This document shows, piece by piece, positions 29,543-39,224 of a DNA stretch of 64,000 nt. The position numbers were made by a program, and so were the translations under genes. Under the pieces are notes generated by a model, which had not been told where the DNA came from, did not search any database, and saw only the letters and a program-made list of their open reading frames with translations. Position 1 is the stretch's first letter, and every line of letters starts with the position of its first letter. The DNA is from an uncultured Erythrobacter sp. (GTDB lineage: Bacteria > Pseudomonadota > Alphaproteobacteria > Sphingomonadales > Sphingomonadaceae). The DNA lies in contig CANNBH010000001.1 of assembly GCA_947502815.1 (NCBI GenBank), forward strand, positions 2,204,818 through 2,268,817, read 5' to 3'.

Positions 29543-31486
29543 TCACCCGCCCGCATGGTAAAAATCGTAAATCTGCCGCGCCACTGTGCCGCTCACTCCG
29601 GGGGCACGTTGGAGGTCTTCTAGGGATGCTGCGCGCACTTTGCTGGCGGTGCCGAAATGCAGCAGCAACGCGCGTTTGCGCGCCGGGCCGATGCCGGGGA
29701 TTTCGTCCAGCGGGCTTGCCGTGATCGCTTTGCTGCGTTTTGCCCGGTGCGCGCCGATGGCATAGCGGTGGACTTCATCGCGCAGTCGCTGAGCGTAAAA
29801 GAGCACCGGCGAATTGGTCGGTAGGGTTTTCTCGCGCCCGTCGGGGAAATGGAACACTTCGCGCCCTTCGCGTCCGTGATGCGGGCCCTTGGCGATGCCG
29901 ACCACGGGCAGGTCTTCGATGCCCAATTCGCCCAGCACCTCCATCACGCTCGACAATTGTCCCTTGCCGCCATCGACCAGCACGAGATCGGGCCAGATAC
30001 CTTCTCGCTCCCGGTCGGGGTCGTCCTTCATCGCGCGGGTAAAACGCCGCCCCATCACTTCGCGCATCATGGCGTAATCGTCATTGGTTTGCGCGGTCTT
30101 GATGTTGAATTTGCGATATTGCGCTTTTTCAAAACCTTCGGGGCTGGCCACGACCATCGCGCCCAATGCTTGCGCGCCCTGGATATGGCTGTTGTCATAG
30201 ACTTCGATGCGCTGAGGCGGCTCCCCCAGTTCGAGGAATTCGGCAAGCTCCCGGTGGGTTTTCGCCTTGGTGCCCGTTTCCGCCAGACGCCGCTCCAGCG
30301 CTTCGACCGCGTTGCGGCTGGCCTGCGCCAGCAATTTGCGCCTGTCCCCGCGTTGCGGAACAGTCAAAGTGACTTTCTTGTCGGCCACTTCGGAAAGCGC
30401 CGCCTCGATCAGCTCCCTTTCCGACATCTCCCGATCAACAAGCACAAGCGGCGGCGGCGGCACTTCTTCGTAAAATTGCAGCATGACGCTTGAGAGGACC
30501 TGATCCTCCTCCACGTCTTTCGTGTGGCTGGGGAAGAACGCGCGGTGCCCCCAATTTTGGCCGCCCCGGATAAAGAACGCCTGCACCCCGATTTGCCCGC
30601 CTTTGGAGGCAAGCGCGAAGACATCGGCATCGCCAACCCCGCTGGCGTTGATCGCTTGGCTGCCCTGAATAAAGGTCGCCGCGCGCAATCGGTCGCGCAA
30701 AATGGCGGCGGTTTCAAAGTCCAATTCTTCCGCCGCCTTGGCCATCTGCTTTTCCAGATCGGCCTGAACCTTGCCCGATTTACCGGCGAGGAAATCCTTC
30801 GCTTGTTTGACCAACGCGTCGTAATCTTCCGTGCTGATCCGTCCAACACACGGGGCCGAACACCGCTTTATCTGATAGAGCAAACATGGCCGGTCGCGAT
30901 TGTTAAAAAAGCTATCCGTACAAGACCTTAGGAGGAACAGTTTCTGCAGGGCGTTAAGCGTGGTGTTGACACTGCCCGCGCTGGCAAACGGGCCGTAATA
31001 ATTGCCCTTTGCCCGGCGCGCGCCGCGATGTTTGTGAATGCGCGGAAAGGCGTGGTCACCTCGCAAAAGAATGAAAGGAAAACTCTTATCATCACGCAGC
31101 AAGACGTTGAAAGCAGGTCGAAACCGCTTGATCAATTGCGCCTCGAGCAGCAGTGCTTCGGCTTCGGAATTGGTGGTGATAATCTCCATGCTGCGGCATT
31201 GGCTGACCATCCGCATAAGGCGTTGGGTTAGCCCTGAGACTTGCGCGTAATTGGCCACCCGCGCTTTGAGACTGCGCGCTTTGCCAACGTACAAAACATC
31301 GCCGCGCGTATCGAGCATGCGGTACACACCGGGGACCGGTTTCAGGGTCTTTACGACCTCACGGATGGCAGCGACGCCCGCTTCAAGGTTCGGCTGCGCG
31401 CTGGACACAGTGTAAGCCGCCCGGCTTTCGTTAAAGCGGTCGGCCCCATTGGGCGAATTCGGTGTTCCAGCCGGCGTTTTGGACAT
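29543..31486 (-). CDS. uvrC: Excinuclease ABC subunit C
   Basis: PGVYRMLDTRGDVLYVGKARSLKARVANY; RPCLLYQIKRCSAPCVG; RIEVYDNSHIQGAQALGAMVV; LVDGGKGQLSS; IPGIGPARKRALL. Confidence 0.97.
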   Translation of the reverse strand: MSKTPAGTPNSPNGADRFNESRAAYTVSSAQPNLEAGVAAIREVVKTLKPVPGVYRMLDTRGDVLYVGKARSLKARVANYAQVSGLTQRLMRMVSQCRSMEIITTNSEAEALLLEAQLIKRFRPAFNVLLRDDKSFPFILLRGDHAFPRIHKHRGARRAKGNYYGPFASAGSVNTTLNALQKLFLLRSCTDSFFNNRDRPCLLYQIKRCSAPCVGRISTEDYDALVKQAKDFLAGKSGKVQADLEKQMAKAAEELDFETAAILRDRLRAATFIQGSQAINASGVGDADVFALASKGGQIGVQAFFIRGGQNWGHRAFFPSHTKDVEEDQVLSSVMLQFYEEVPPPPLVLVDREMSERELIEAALSEVADKKVTLTVPQRGDRRKLLAQASRNAVEALERRLAETGTKAKTHRELAEFLELGEPPQRIEVYDNSHIQGAQALGAMVVASPEGFEKAQYRKFNIKTAQTNDDYAMMREVMGRRFTRAMKDDPDREREGIWPDLVLVDGGKGQLSSVMEVLGELGIEDLPVVGIAKGPHHGREGREVFHFPDGREKTLPTNSPVLFYAQRLRDEVHRYAIGAHRAKRSKAITASPLDEIPGIGPARKRALLLHFGTASKVRAASLEDLQRAPGVSGTVARQIYDFYHAGG

Positions 31487-31551
31487 GCACTGCAAATAGG
31501 GATGCACAGACGCAATTGGCAATGGACGCCATCACGACTATCGCCGCCTTC

Positions 31552-32754
31552 ATGCAAAAATATGACGTTATCATTCTGGGTGCTGGGGCCGCCGGGCTCA
31601 TGTGCGCCGCTCGTGCCGGTCAGCGGGGCCTGCGCGTTGCGGTGCTCGAAAAGGCGGAGAAGCCGGGAAAGAAGATCCTGATTTCGGGCGGTGGCCGGTG
31701 CAATTTCACCAATGTGGATGCCGGGCCCGGAAACTTCCTGTCCGCCAACCCCCATTTCGCCAAATCCGCGCTGGCCCGGTATCGACCGCGCGATTTTGTG
31801 GCATTGGTCGAAAAACACGGGATCGAATGGCATGAAAAGACATTGGGCCAGTTGTTTTGCGATGGTTCCGCCAAGCAAATCGTCGAAATGCTTTTGGACG
31901 AATGCGCGCAGGGATCAGGCCAAGTCGATGTGATCTGCGAAGCGGATGTCACCGCTGTGGCAAAGGACGGCGAGATGTTCGGCGTGTCGGCCAGCGGGGA
32001 GCACTACGCGGCACCATCACTGGTTATTGCCACAGGCGGGCCGTCTATTCCGAAAATGGGCGCGAGTGACTTTGCCTATAATCTGGCCCGCCAATTTGGG
32101 CTGAAAGTGGTCGAACCGCGTCCAGCGCTCGTCCCGCTGACTTTGGGAGAGGACGATGTCCTGTTCCGCGAATTGTCCGGCGTCTCCGCCCCGGTTCAGG
32201 CGCGAGCAGGCAGCGGAAAGATCAAGGCCAGCTTTGATGAGGCCGCATTGTTCACGCACAAGGGCCTGTCCGGCCCGGTGATCCTGCAAATCTCATCCTA
32301 TTGGCGCCATGGGGAGGACGTCGCGATCAATTTCCTGCCACACTCTGACGCCGAATGGTTGGTCCAGATGAAACGCAACCATCCGCGCGCGGGCATTCGC
32401 AAAGCGCTTTCAGAGCATCTCCCCGATCGGCTTGCCGATGCTTTGTCGATGAAACTTAGCTCAGGCTTGGGCATCACCACCGAATTGGGGAACGTGCCCG
32501 ACAAAGTCCTGCGTTCGGCAGCGGAGCAGCTTTGCGATTGGCGTTTCTGCCCCAATGGGACCGAAGGGTTCGCCAAAGCCGAAGTCACCATTGGCGGTAT
32601 TTCCACCGCAGACCTGTCCAGCCAGACGATGGAGGCCAAATCCGTCCCCGGACTGTACGCCATTGGCGAAGCGGTGGATGTGACAGGATGGCTGGGCGGT
32701 TACAATTTCCAATGGGCCTGGGCCAGCGGCGCGGCCTGCGGGGAAAATCTCTAA
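31552..32754 (+). CDS. NAD(P)/FAD-dependent oxidoreductase, HI0933/YhiN family
   Basis: YDVIILGAGAAGLMCAARAGQRG...GKKILISGGGRCNFTN...GGISTADLSSQTMEAKSVPGLYAIGEAVDVTGWLGGYNFQWAWASG. Confidence 0.93.
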   Translation: MQKYDVIILGAGAAGLMCAARAGQRGLRVAVLEKAEKPGKKILISGGGRCNFTNVDAGPGNFLSANPHFAKSALARYRPRDFVALVEKHGIEWHEKTLGQLFCDGSAKQIVEMLLDECAQGSGQVDVICEADVTAVAKDGEMFGVSASGEHYAAPSLVIATGGPSIPKMGASDFAYNLARQFGLKVVEPRPALVPLTLGEDDVLFRELSGVSAPVQARAGSGKIKASFDEAALFTHKGLSGPVILQISSYWRHGEDVAINFLPHSDAEWLVQMKRNHPRAGIRKALSEHLPDRLADALSMKLSSGLGITTELGNVPDKVLRSAAEQLCDWRFCPNGTEGFAKAEVTIGGISTADLSSQTMEAKSVPGLYAIGEAVDVTGWLGGYNFQWAWASGAACGENL

Positions 32755-32902
32755 CACTCCAACCCGTCGATCCCTCCTGCCATCTGCCCCCATTACGCGG
32801 GCGTAATCTTGTCATCAGAGGTAAACAACCTTACCCCTTTGGCAATTGGCCCAAACAACGGGCCGAAACCGCCAGACTCCGGCGGTGCCACGGGAGAGAC
32901 CT

Positions 32903-34534
32903 TTGCGCCAATTGCAGGGCATGGATTCATCGTTTGTTGCGATGGAATCGCCAAATTCGCCGATGCATATCGGCAGCGTTTTGATTTATAATCCTGCGAC
33001 GGCGCCGGGCGGCTTTGTCCGGTTTAAAGACATTCTGAAGTTCATTGAATCGCGGATGCAATTGTCCAAAACCATGCGGCAAAGACTGGTCCGCGTCCCC
33101 TTTGACCTCGATTATCCCTATTGGATCGAAGACCCCAATTTCGACCTCGAATACCATGTTCGCCATGTTGCTTTGCCGAAGCCCGGCGATTGGCGGCAAT
33201 TGTGCATTCAGGCCGCCCGCGTTCACGCTCGCCCGCTCGATCTCAATCGCCCGCCGTGGGAATTCACCGTGGTCGAAGGGCTCGACAATGTCCGCGATTA
33301 TCCGCCCGGCTGTTTCGCCTTTGTGACGAAAGTCCATCACGCAGCGATTGATGGGATGAGCGGGATTGACCTGATGGAGGCGCTGCACACCGTCACACCC
33401 AGCACCGCCCCGCCCAACACGCCAGACACTTGGAAACCCGAAAAGGTGCCCGGCCCGGTGGAGCTGCTGGGCAAGTCCTATTTCAACGCGATCCTGAACC
33501 CTCTGAAACAGGCGCAAGTGGCTGCACAGGCCGTGCCCGGTGTTGCCAGCGCGATTAAGGGGCTGGTCGCGCGCGAGTTTAAGCTCAGCACGGATATGGT
33601 GCCGCCGCGAACCCGCTTTAACCGCACAATCTCCCCGCACCGCGTGGTCGAAGGGGTTAGCTTCCCTCTGGCCGATATGAAATCGATCCGCGCGCTGTTG
33701 CCACAGGCGAAAGTGAACGATGTCGCCATCGCCATTATAGGCGGCGCGTTGAACAAATATCTGACCAGTAAGGGCGATTTACCCAAATCAACAATGACCG
33801 CAATGGCGCCGATTTCCGTACGCTCAGACGGTGAAAAGGGCGATATGGGCAACCAAGTCGCCGCCATGGTCGCCCCGCTTGGCACCCATTTGGCCGATCC
33901 TGCCGAACGGTTGGAATATGTTTACAGCCAAACCAGCAATTCCAAGGCGATGACCAACGCATTGGGCGCGCGCACCATGACAGAAGTCAGCAAGGTGAAC
34001 CCGCTGTTCTACATGGCGTTGGGCGCGCAATTGTTCAGCCGCATTAGCCTCGCACATAAGGTCGCAATGCCGTTTAACACGGTGGTGACAAATGTTCCCG
34101 GCCCGCCGATCCATATCTATTCATCGGGCGCGCGGATGGAGAGCATGGCGCTGTCTCTGATCTGTTTGACCGACGGATTAGGCCTTGCGCATGTGGTGCA
34201 ATCCTATGTCGATGAAGCCTATATCAGCTTCACCGCGTGCCGCGATATCATGCCCGATCCGGAATTTTACTCGCAGTGTTTGCAGGACAGTTTTGACGAA
34301 TTGCTGTCAGCAGCGAAGGCTGCGGATGAACCGGCGAATAAAGCTCCCGCGAAGAAACCTGCTGCGAAGAAGCTTGCCGCGAAGAAACCGGCGGCCCGAA
34401 AAACCGCAGCACGCAAGGCTCCTGCGAAAGCAAGAGCCCCAGCCAAGCGCAAGCCGCGTTCAGCGACAAAGAAAACAATGACCAGCAAGCCAAAGAGCAA
34501 AACCGCTGGCGCGAGCCCCAAGGAGAGCAAATAA
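32903..34534 (+). CDS. Wax ester synthase/diacylglycerol acyltransferase (WS/DGAT) family protein with Lys/Ala-rich C-terminal tail
   Basis: RQLQGMDSSFVAMESPNSPMHIGSVLIYN, HHAAIDG active-site motif, NVPGPPIHIYSSGARM; tail KAPAKKPAAKKLAAKKPAARKTAARKAPAKARAPAKRK; start uncertain (TTG 32903 or ATG 32921). Confidence 0.93.
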   Translation: MRQLQGMDSSFVAMESPNSPMHIGSVLIYNPATAPGGFVRFKDILKFIESRMQLSKTMRQRLVRVPFDLDYPYWIEDPNFDLEYHVRHVALPKPGDWRQLCIQAARVHARPLDLNRPPWEFTVVEGLDNVRDYPPGCFAFVTKVHHAAIDGMSGIDLMEALHTVTPSTAPPNTPDTWKPEKVPGPVELLGKSYFNAILNPLKQAQVAAQAVPGVASAIKGLVAREFKLSTDMVPPRTRFNRTISPHRVVEGVSFPLADMKSIRALLPQAKVNDVAIAIIGGALNKYLTSKGDLPKSTMTAMAPISVRSDGEKGDMGNQVAAMVAPLGTHLADPAERLEYVYSQTSNSKAMTNALGARTMTEVSKVNPLFYMALGAQLFSRISLAHKVAMPFNTVVTNVPGPPIHIYSSGARMESMALSLICLTDGLGLAHVVQSYVDEAYISFTACRDIMPDPEFYSQCLQDSFDELLSAAKAADEPANKAPAKKPAAKKLAAKKPAARKTAARKAPAKARAPAKRKPRSATKKTMTSKPKSKTAGASPKESK

Positions 34535-35391
34535 TGGCCAGCATCGCACCCCTATCAGGCCGTCCCCCTTCGGGCAGTATTGTCGTTGATGATGGCACCG
34601 GCGGACGGCAAAAGCCGACCCGCGCCGCGACGCCGCCCAATCGGTTTTGGACCTTGTCCGAAGGTCGAGCGATGTTCGAATTTGCGTCCTTCTATGCTAT
34701 GCGCCCGCTGCTTTCGACATTGCCAAAGGGTGATGGCCATTCGGTGCTCACGCTTCCCGGCTTTATGGCCACCAACATTTCGACCCGCCCAATGCGCGGA
34801 TTGCTGAAAGAACTTGGCTATGATTCGCATGGCTGGGATTCGGACCGTAATGTTCGCGTAAATGAAGAATTGCTGGGCAAATTGGAGCTGCAAGTCGAAC
34901 GGCTTGCCAATGACAGCGGGCGCAAAGTCTCGCTGGTCGGTTGGAGCCTAGGCGGCGTGCTCGCGCGGGAATTAACAAAGCTCAAACCTGACTGCGTGCG
35001 TCAGGTCGTAACGTTGGGCAGCCCAATCAGCGATGATCGCGGCCACACCAATGCGGCGCGCCTGTTCAAATTTTTCAACGGGGATGAGCCGGAAAATCTG
35101 CGCGGGGGCCAATTCGAAGGGCTCGACATGGCACCGCCTGTCCCGACAACCTCAATCCTGACCAAGACGGACGGCGTGGTCCATTGGCGCGGCAGCGTGC
35201 AAGACCCGCACAAAACCAACGGCCACCCAAGCGAGAACATCGTGGTTTATGCCAGCCATTGCGGCCTAGGCGTAAACCCCAGCGTGATGATCGCCCTGGC
35301 CGACCGATTGGCCCAAAAAGAGGGCGAATGGGCACCGTTTGAAGCGAAGCCAAGTCAGTCTTTATTGTTCCCAAAGCTGTCTTTGTCCTAA
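34534..35391 (+). CDS. Alpha/beta hydrolase (lipase/esterase-like)
   Basis: VLTLPGFMATNISTRPMRGLLKELGYDSHGW...VSLVGWSLGGVLARELTKL...VTLGSPI; start overlaps preceding stop (TAATG). Confidence 0.88.
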   Translation: MASIAPLSGRPPSGSIVVDDGTGGRQKPTRAATPPNRFWTLSEGRAMFEFASFYAMRPLLSTLPKGDGHSVLTLPGFMATNISTRPMRGLLKELGYDSHGWDSDRNVRVNEELLGKLELQVERLANDSGRKVSLVGWSLGGVLARELTKLKPDCVRQVVTLGSPISDDRGHTNAARLFKFFNGDEPENLRGGQFEGLDMAPPVPTTSILTKTDGVVHWRGSVQDPHKTNGHPSENIVVYASHCGLGVNPSVMIALADRLAQKEGEWAPFEAKPSQSLLFPKLSLS

Positions 35392-35457
35392 GCGAAAAAC
35401 CCTCTGTCATGTTTAGGTTAGGCATTCAGTTGGGGACGATCGCCGTTGGCCGCGAGG

Positions 35458-38400
35458 TTAGAACAGTTTTCGAATATCCACGCCAATAAACCGGCCAACC
35501 GGATCAATCAGGAACGGTTGGTAATTGAGCGGCGTATCGCCGTTGGCGTCCACCACCCGCCGCTGGGCATCAAAAACATTATCTGCACGCAGAGCTATGC
35601 GGAAATTCTTCAAAAGCCCATCGTTGCGTCCGACCAATTGGCCTACCTCTGCGAACACGCGCAGGTCAAAGGTCGCAAGATCGCCGAAGAAAATATCGCC
35701 CTCTGCTGTGCCACCATCCAAGCGCGTTTCGCCGGTGTAACGCGCTGACATTCGCATGCCGACGCCTTGACCAAAGATGCCAGCCTCCAAGCGAGAGGAA
35801 TGGCGCGGCAGACCGAATGCGCTGGTAGACTGCCCATCCAATTGATCCAGCCGGTCTAGCCCGGGCGCGATCAGAATATCGTTGGTCAGTTCAATCGTGT
35901 GATTGGCGGATACGAAATAGCGAAAACCAGGGAAACTGCGCCGGGCCAGCGGGTTAAATCCGGCTGGCGGTCCGCCAGAGGCTTGTCCCTGAGCCTGGCC
36001 GCTGCCTTGATCGCCGCCTTGGCTTTGCCCATCGGCGCAAAAGCGCGAGCGCAACCGGGCAATGCGTTCATCAGACACATTGCCATCTGGATCGCGCAGC
36101 CGGTCTATCATCCTGCCGCCCATTTGCGGGTCAAATCCGGGCAGCTCATCAGACACATCCTCGCCCGCCTCAATCCGCGCGATCAGAGCCCTAATCTGCT
36201 CTGCTCCATCATCGGCGCAAACAAGTGCGCGGAACGCCGCAAAGCCCTCACCGCCGGGCCCGCCGCGCGACCTGCCGGGCGAGCCCGGTTCGCTGGGTTC
36301 GCCGGTTCCGCTGGGGCCACTGCCGCGTCTGGGCCCTTCACCCGGATCAAAACTGCAAATTCGCTCCCGGACACGGGCCAATCGTTCAGGACTGATCTCG
36401 CCATTTTCATCGCGGACCCGCGCCAGCAAACGTTCGAACCGCTGCGCATCAAAACCGGGAATGGCGGCAGAGAGGTCTTCGCCATTGGCGTTGGCTTCGA
36501 TCAGACGTTTGAGCACCTCCAGCCCATCATCGGCGCAAATGCGTGTGCGGAATTCAGCAAATGCGGCGCGTTGTTCTGCGGTGGGTGGTCCGTCACCCCG
36601 CCGGTCTGCCTGTGTTCCCTGAGGTGCAGCCTGTGCTCCCGCTTGGGCTCCGCCTGCCGCCGCTCCGCGTTGTGGCGGGCCAGACTGCGCAGGGGATGCG
36701 CCTTGCGGTCTTCCACCAGGTCTGCCGCCTCCAGGGCGCCCGCCGGTTTGCTGCCCTGCCCCAATAGAGCCTCGAAAGAACAGCCCCAGATTAAGCCGAT
36801 CCGCGCGCGTTTCGGAAAAAGTCACAAACCGCCGGTCCACAGCCGTTAAGGTGCCGTCTGCATCGCGGGTGATGCGATCGGGAAAGGCCCCCTCAATCTC
36901 TTCGGTGATGGTCGGAAAACCGCTTGTCACATCGCTGGAACGATTGCGCACATATTCGACAGTAAAGCGCGCACCCTCCCAGAACGGCAACTGCCAATTT
37001 GCCGCAAATTTCCAATCGCGCTGCGTTTCGGCAAGCAAATCGGCATTGCCGCCCGTTGTCACCGTCGCCAACACCGTTTCACCGTTGACGAAATCGAACA
37101 CCGATACATTCTCAGTTTCGATCCTAGGATTGCCGAGAGACGTCAAATCCGGCGCAACATCACGCGTGATATAATTCGCGGACAGATCAAGGTTGTCGAA
37201 CGGCTTCCAATTCAACCCCAGCGTATAATCGCCCAACGTCCCAAAGTCGGAAAGATGTTCAAGCCCGATTTGCGCGTTGAACGTAAAACTGCCCAACGCA
37301 TCGGCAAACCCTGTGCGGCGACTGGTGATCGGCACAACAAGGTTCATGCCCGTGGAAATCGCGCCCCGTGTTAGATCAATCGATGTGTTGCCGCGCGTGT
37401 CAGAGCTTTCCAGATTGGTCCAATTGTAACCCAGATCAAAGGTCGCCAAGACCTCTCCGCCCGGCAGATCGGCAACAGGACCGCGCAGGGTCGTCAATGA
37501 GCTTGCCGCGATGTTTTGAGTGAGGGCCGTATCAAATCCGGCATCGAATTCGCTGGGCAGATCGGCATCCAATGCAATCGCACCAGACAAAGCATCCGCT
37601 TGCAATCCGGCGGTATCAAAACGGCGATCAAATTCCTGCGTCGTCTCTGCCAAACTGGCGTTGAATGTGCTTGTCAGGCGAAAGGCGTTCACCGGCTTTG
37701 TCAAAGAGCCCGAAGTCGAAAATGTATCGGTCGAGGTGCGCTGTTCCAACGGCGTTTCTTCGCCAAATGTGCGCAGCACGCTGTCACCCGCCGCATCGGT
37801 GAGGATGACGCTGTTCAGCCCTTGCAAGCTTCGGGAATCGCTGCGCGCATAATTGGCATTGGCGGAAACGGATGTGCCGCTTTCGATGAACGCTTTGGCC
37901 CAGCTGATATTGCCTTCTAAAGAACGGCTGTCGGTCACTAGGCTGCGAAACGGCGCCTGATCTGGGTCGCCTGCAACATCAGAAACCGATCCTGTCGTTT
38001 GGATAATGTCGCGCTCGTCCTCTGTCAGGAACGATGTATCGCTCGCCTCCAGATTGACGTTGATCCGCGCGCCATTGGCGATTTGCAAATAGCCCAGTTC
38101 CTGCTCACGCTGGTGATAGCCACCGCGAGAAGGTCCTTCGAATTCAAACTCAACTTCTGCGTTGCGGTAATTCTCTTTCAGGATCAGGTTGATAACCCGG
38201 CGATCAGGGGCAAAGCCAAATCGCTGCGCCACTTCCTCAGGAAACACCTCCAGTCGCTCTAGAGCCTCTGGCGGGTAATTCTGAATTTCCCGAAAGGACC
38301 CGATACGAATACCGTTGATCAAGATAATCGGCCGCCCGCTGCCCCGCCCGCGGTTAGAACCGGATTGATCGGTGATTTGAGTGATAAGGTCGGCGATGGA

Positions 38401-38697
38401 TGTCACGCCCTCAGCGGCGATATCCGCCTCATCCAATTCAAGGATGGGGTCCTGTTCAACGTCCAACTGCCCACGCAGCCGTTGCCCCTGCACGACTATG
38501 CCACCAGACGTGGCCCCATTTGCGCCATCAAGCGTTTCGGGATCGGGCGCTGGCGTCGGTGCAGGTGCCGCAGAATCTTGCTCTGTGTTTTCAGCAGGTC
38601 GCGGCGCTTGTTCTTGCGCGAAAGCCGGTCCTGCGGCCAATGCAGCGGTGGAGGCACACGCCAGCAAGGCGGTGCGAAAGAGAGGGGAGAGGTTCAT
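35458..38697 (-). CDS. TonB-dependent receptor-like outer membrane protein with large Gly/Pro/Arg-rich, Cys-repeat insertion
   Basis: Signal peptide; plug domain IVVQGQRLRG...ADLITQITDQSGSNRGRGSGRPIILINGIRIGSFREIQNYPPEALERLEVFPEEVAQRFGF; beta-barrel-like C-terminus ending in F. Confidence 0.85.
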   Translation of the reverse strand: MNLSPLFRTALLACASTAALAAGPAFAQEQAPRPAENTEQDSAAPAPTPAPDPETLDGANGATSGGIVVQGQRLRGQLDVEQDPILELDEADIAAEGVTSIADLITQITDQSGSNRGRGSGRPIILINGIRIGSFREIQNYPPEALERLEVFPEEVAQRFGFAPDRRVINLILKENYRNAEVEFEFEGPSRGGYHQREQELGYLQIANGARINVNLEASDTSFLTEDERDIIQTTGSVSDVAGDPDQAPFRSLVTDSRSLEGNISWAKAFIESGTSVSANANYARSDSRSLQGLNSVILTDAAGDSVLRTFGEETPLEQRTSTDTFSTSGSLTKPVNAFRLTSTFNASLAETTQEFDRRFDTAGLQADALSGAIALDADLPSEFDAGFDTALTQNIAASSLTTLRGPVADLPGGEVLATFDLGYNWTNLESSDTRGNTSIDLTRGAISTGMNLVVPITSRRTGFADALGSFTFNAQIGLEHLSDFGTLGDYTLGLNWKPFDNLDLSANYITRDVAPDLTSLGNPRIETENVSVFDFVNGETVLATVTTGGNADLLAETQRDWKFAANWQLPFWEGARFTVEYVRNRSSDVTSGFPTITEEIEGAFPDRITRDADGTLTAVDRRFVTFSETRADRLNLGLFFRGSIGAGQQTGGRPGGGRPGGRPQGASPAQSGPPQRGAAAGGAQAGAQAAPQGTQADRRGDGPPTAEQRAAFAEFRTRICADDGLEVLKRLIEANANGEDLSAAIPGFDAQRFERLLARVRDENGEISPERLARVRERICSFDPGEGPRRGSGPSGTGEPSEPGSPGRSRGGPGGEGFAAFRALVCADDGAEQIRALIARIEAGEDVSDELPGFDPQMGGRMIDRLRDPDGNVSDERIARLRSRFCADGQSQGGDQGSGQAQGQASGGPPAGFNPLARRSFPGFRYFVSANHTIELTNDILIAPGLDRLDQLDGQSTSAFGLPRHSSRLEAGIFGQGVGMRMSARYTGETRLDGGTAEGDIFFGDLATFDLRVFAEVGQLVGRNDGLLKNFRIALRADNVFDAQRRVVDANGDTPLNYQPFLIDPVGRFIGVDIRKLF
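36028..36237 (-). repeat. Intra-protein repeat module 2 (C-x59-C) in the TonB-dependent receptor
   Basis: AFRALVCADDGAEQIRALIARIEAGEDVSDELPGFDPQMGGRMIDRLRDPDGNVSDERIARLRSRFCADG. Confidence 0.85.
36346..36555 (-). repeat. Intra-protein repeat module 1 (C-x59-C) in the TonB-dependent receptor
   Basis: EFRTRICADDGLEVLKRLIEANANGEDLSAAIPGFDAQRFERLLARVRDENGEISPERLARVRERICSFD. Confidence 0.85.
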
Positions 38698-38945
38698 GCA
38701 GCGCCCTTTTTGAGCCTTGTGATTGGATGCGCAAGCCTCTGAATTGTATCAGCTTGCACCAAATTAAAATCGGATTGCGCCGGGTCGCCCCGTTGATCGG
38801 ATATTGGCTGACCAACGCGGGCGCTGTCACCCTACTCTATACGCACGGGCTTCCCTTTTGTTCTCACCATCGCTAAATGCCCCGCGAAGCACGGATATTT
38901 GTCCGCCAAAATAGGCGGAGAAACCAACATATTTAAAGGAATACC

Positions 38946-39203
38946 ATGGCCAAAGAAGAACTCCTCGAAATGCGTGGGCGCGTCGTTGAACTGCTGCCCA
39001 ATGCGATGTTTCGGGTGGAGCTTGAAAACGGCCACGAAGTTCTCGGCCACACTGCGGGCAAAATGCGCAAGAACCGCATCCGCGTTTTGGTGGGTGACGA
39101 GGTGCTTTGCGAATTGACGCCCTATGATCTGACCAAGGCTCGCATCACTTATCGCTTTATGCCGGGTCGTGGTGGCCCCGGACAGGGCCTTGGCCCCGCT
39201 TAA
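38946..39203 (+). CDS. infA: Translation initiation factor IF-1
   Basis: [53 protein letters not shown]. Confidence 0.97.
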   Translation: MAKEELLEMRGRVVELLPNAMFRVELENGHEVLGHTAGKMRKNRIRVLVGDEVLCELTPYDLTKARITYRFMPGRGGPGQGLGPA

Positions 39204-39224
39204 AAACCAAGAAGGGCAGCGACT

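Noticed and set aside
32927-33640. 237-aa antisense ORF within the WS/DGAT gene
   Set aside because: Overlaps a clear coding gene and has no recognisable domain.
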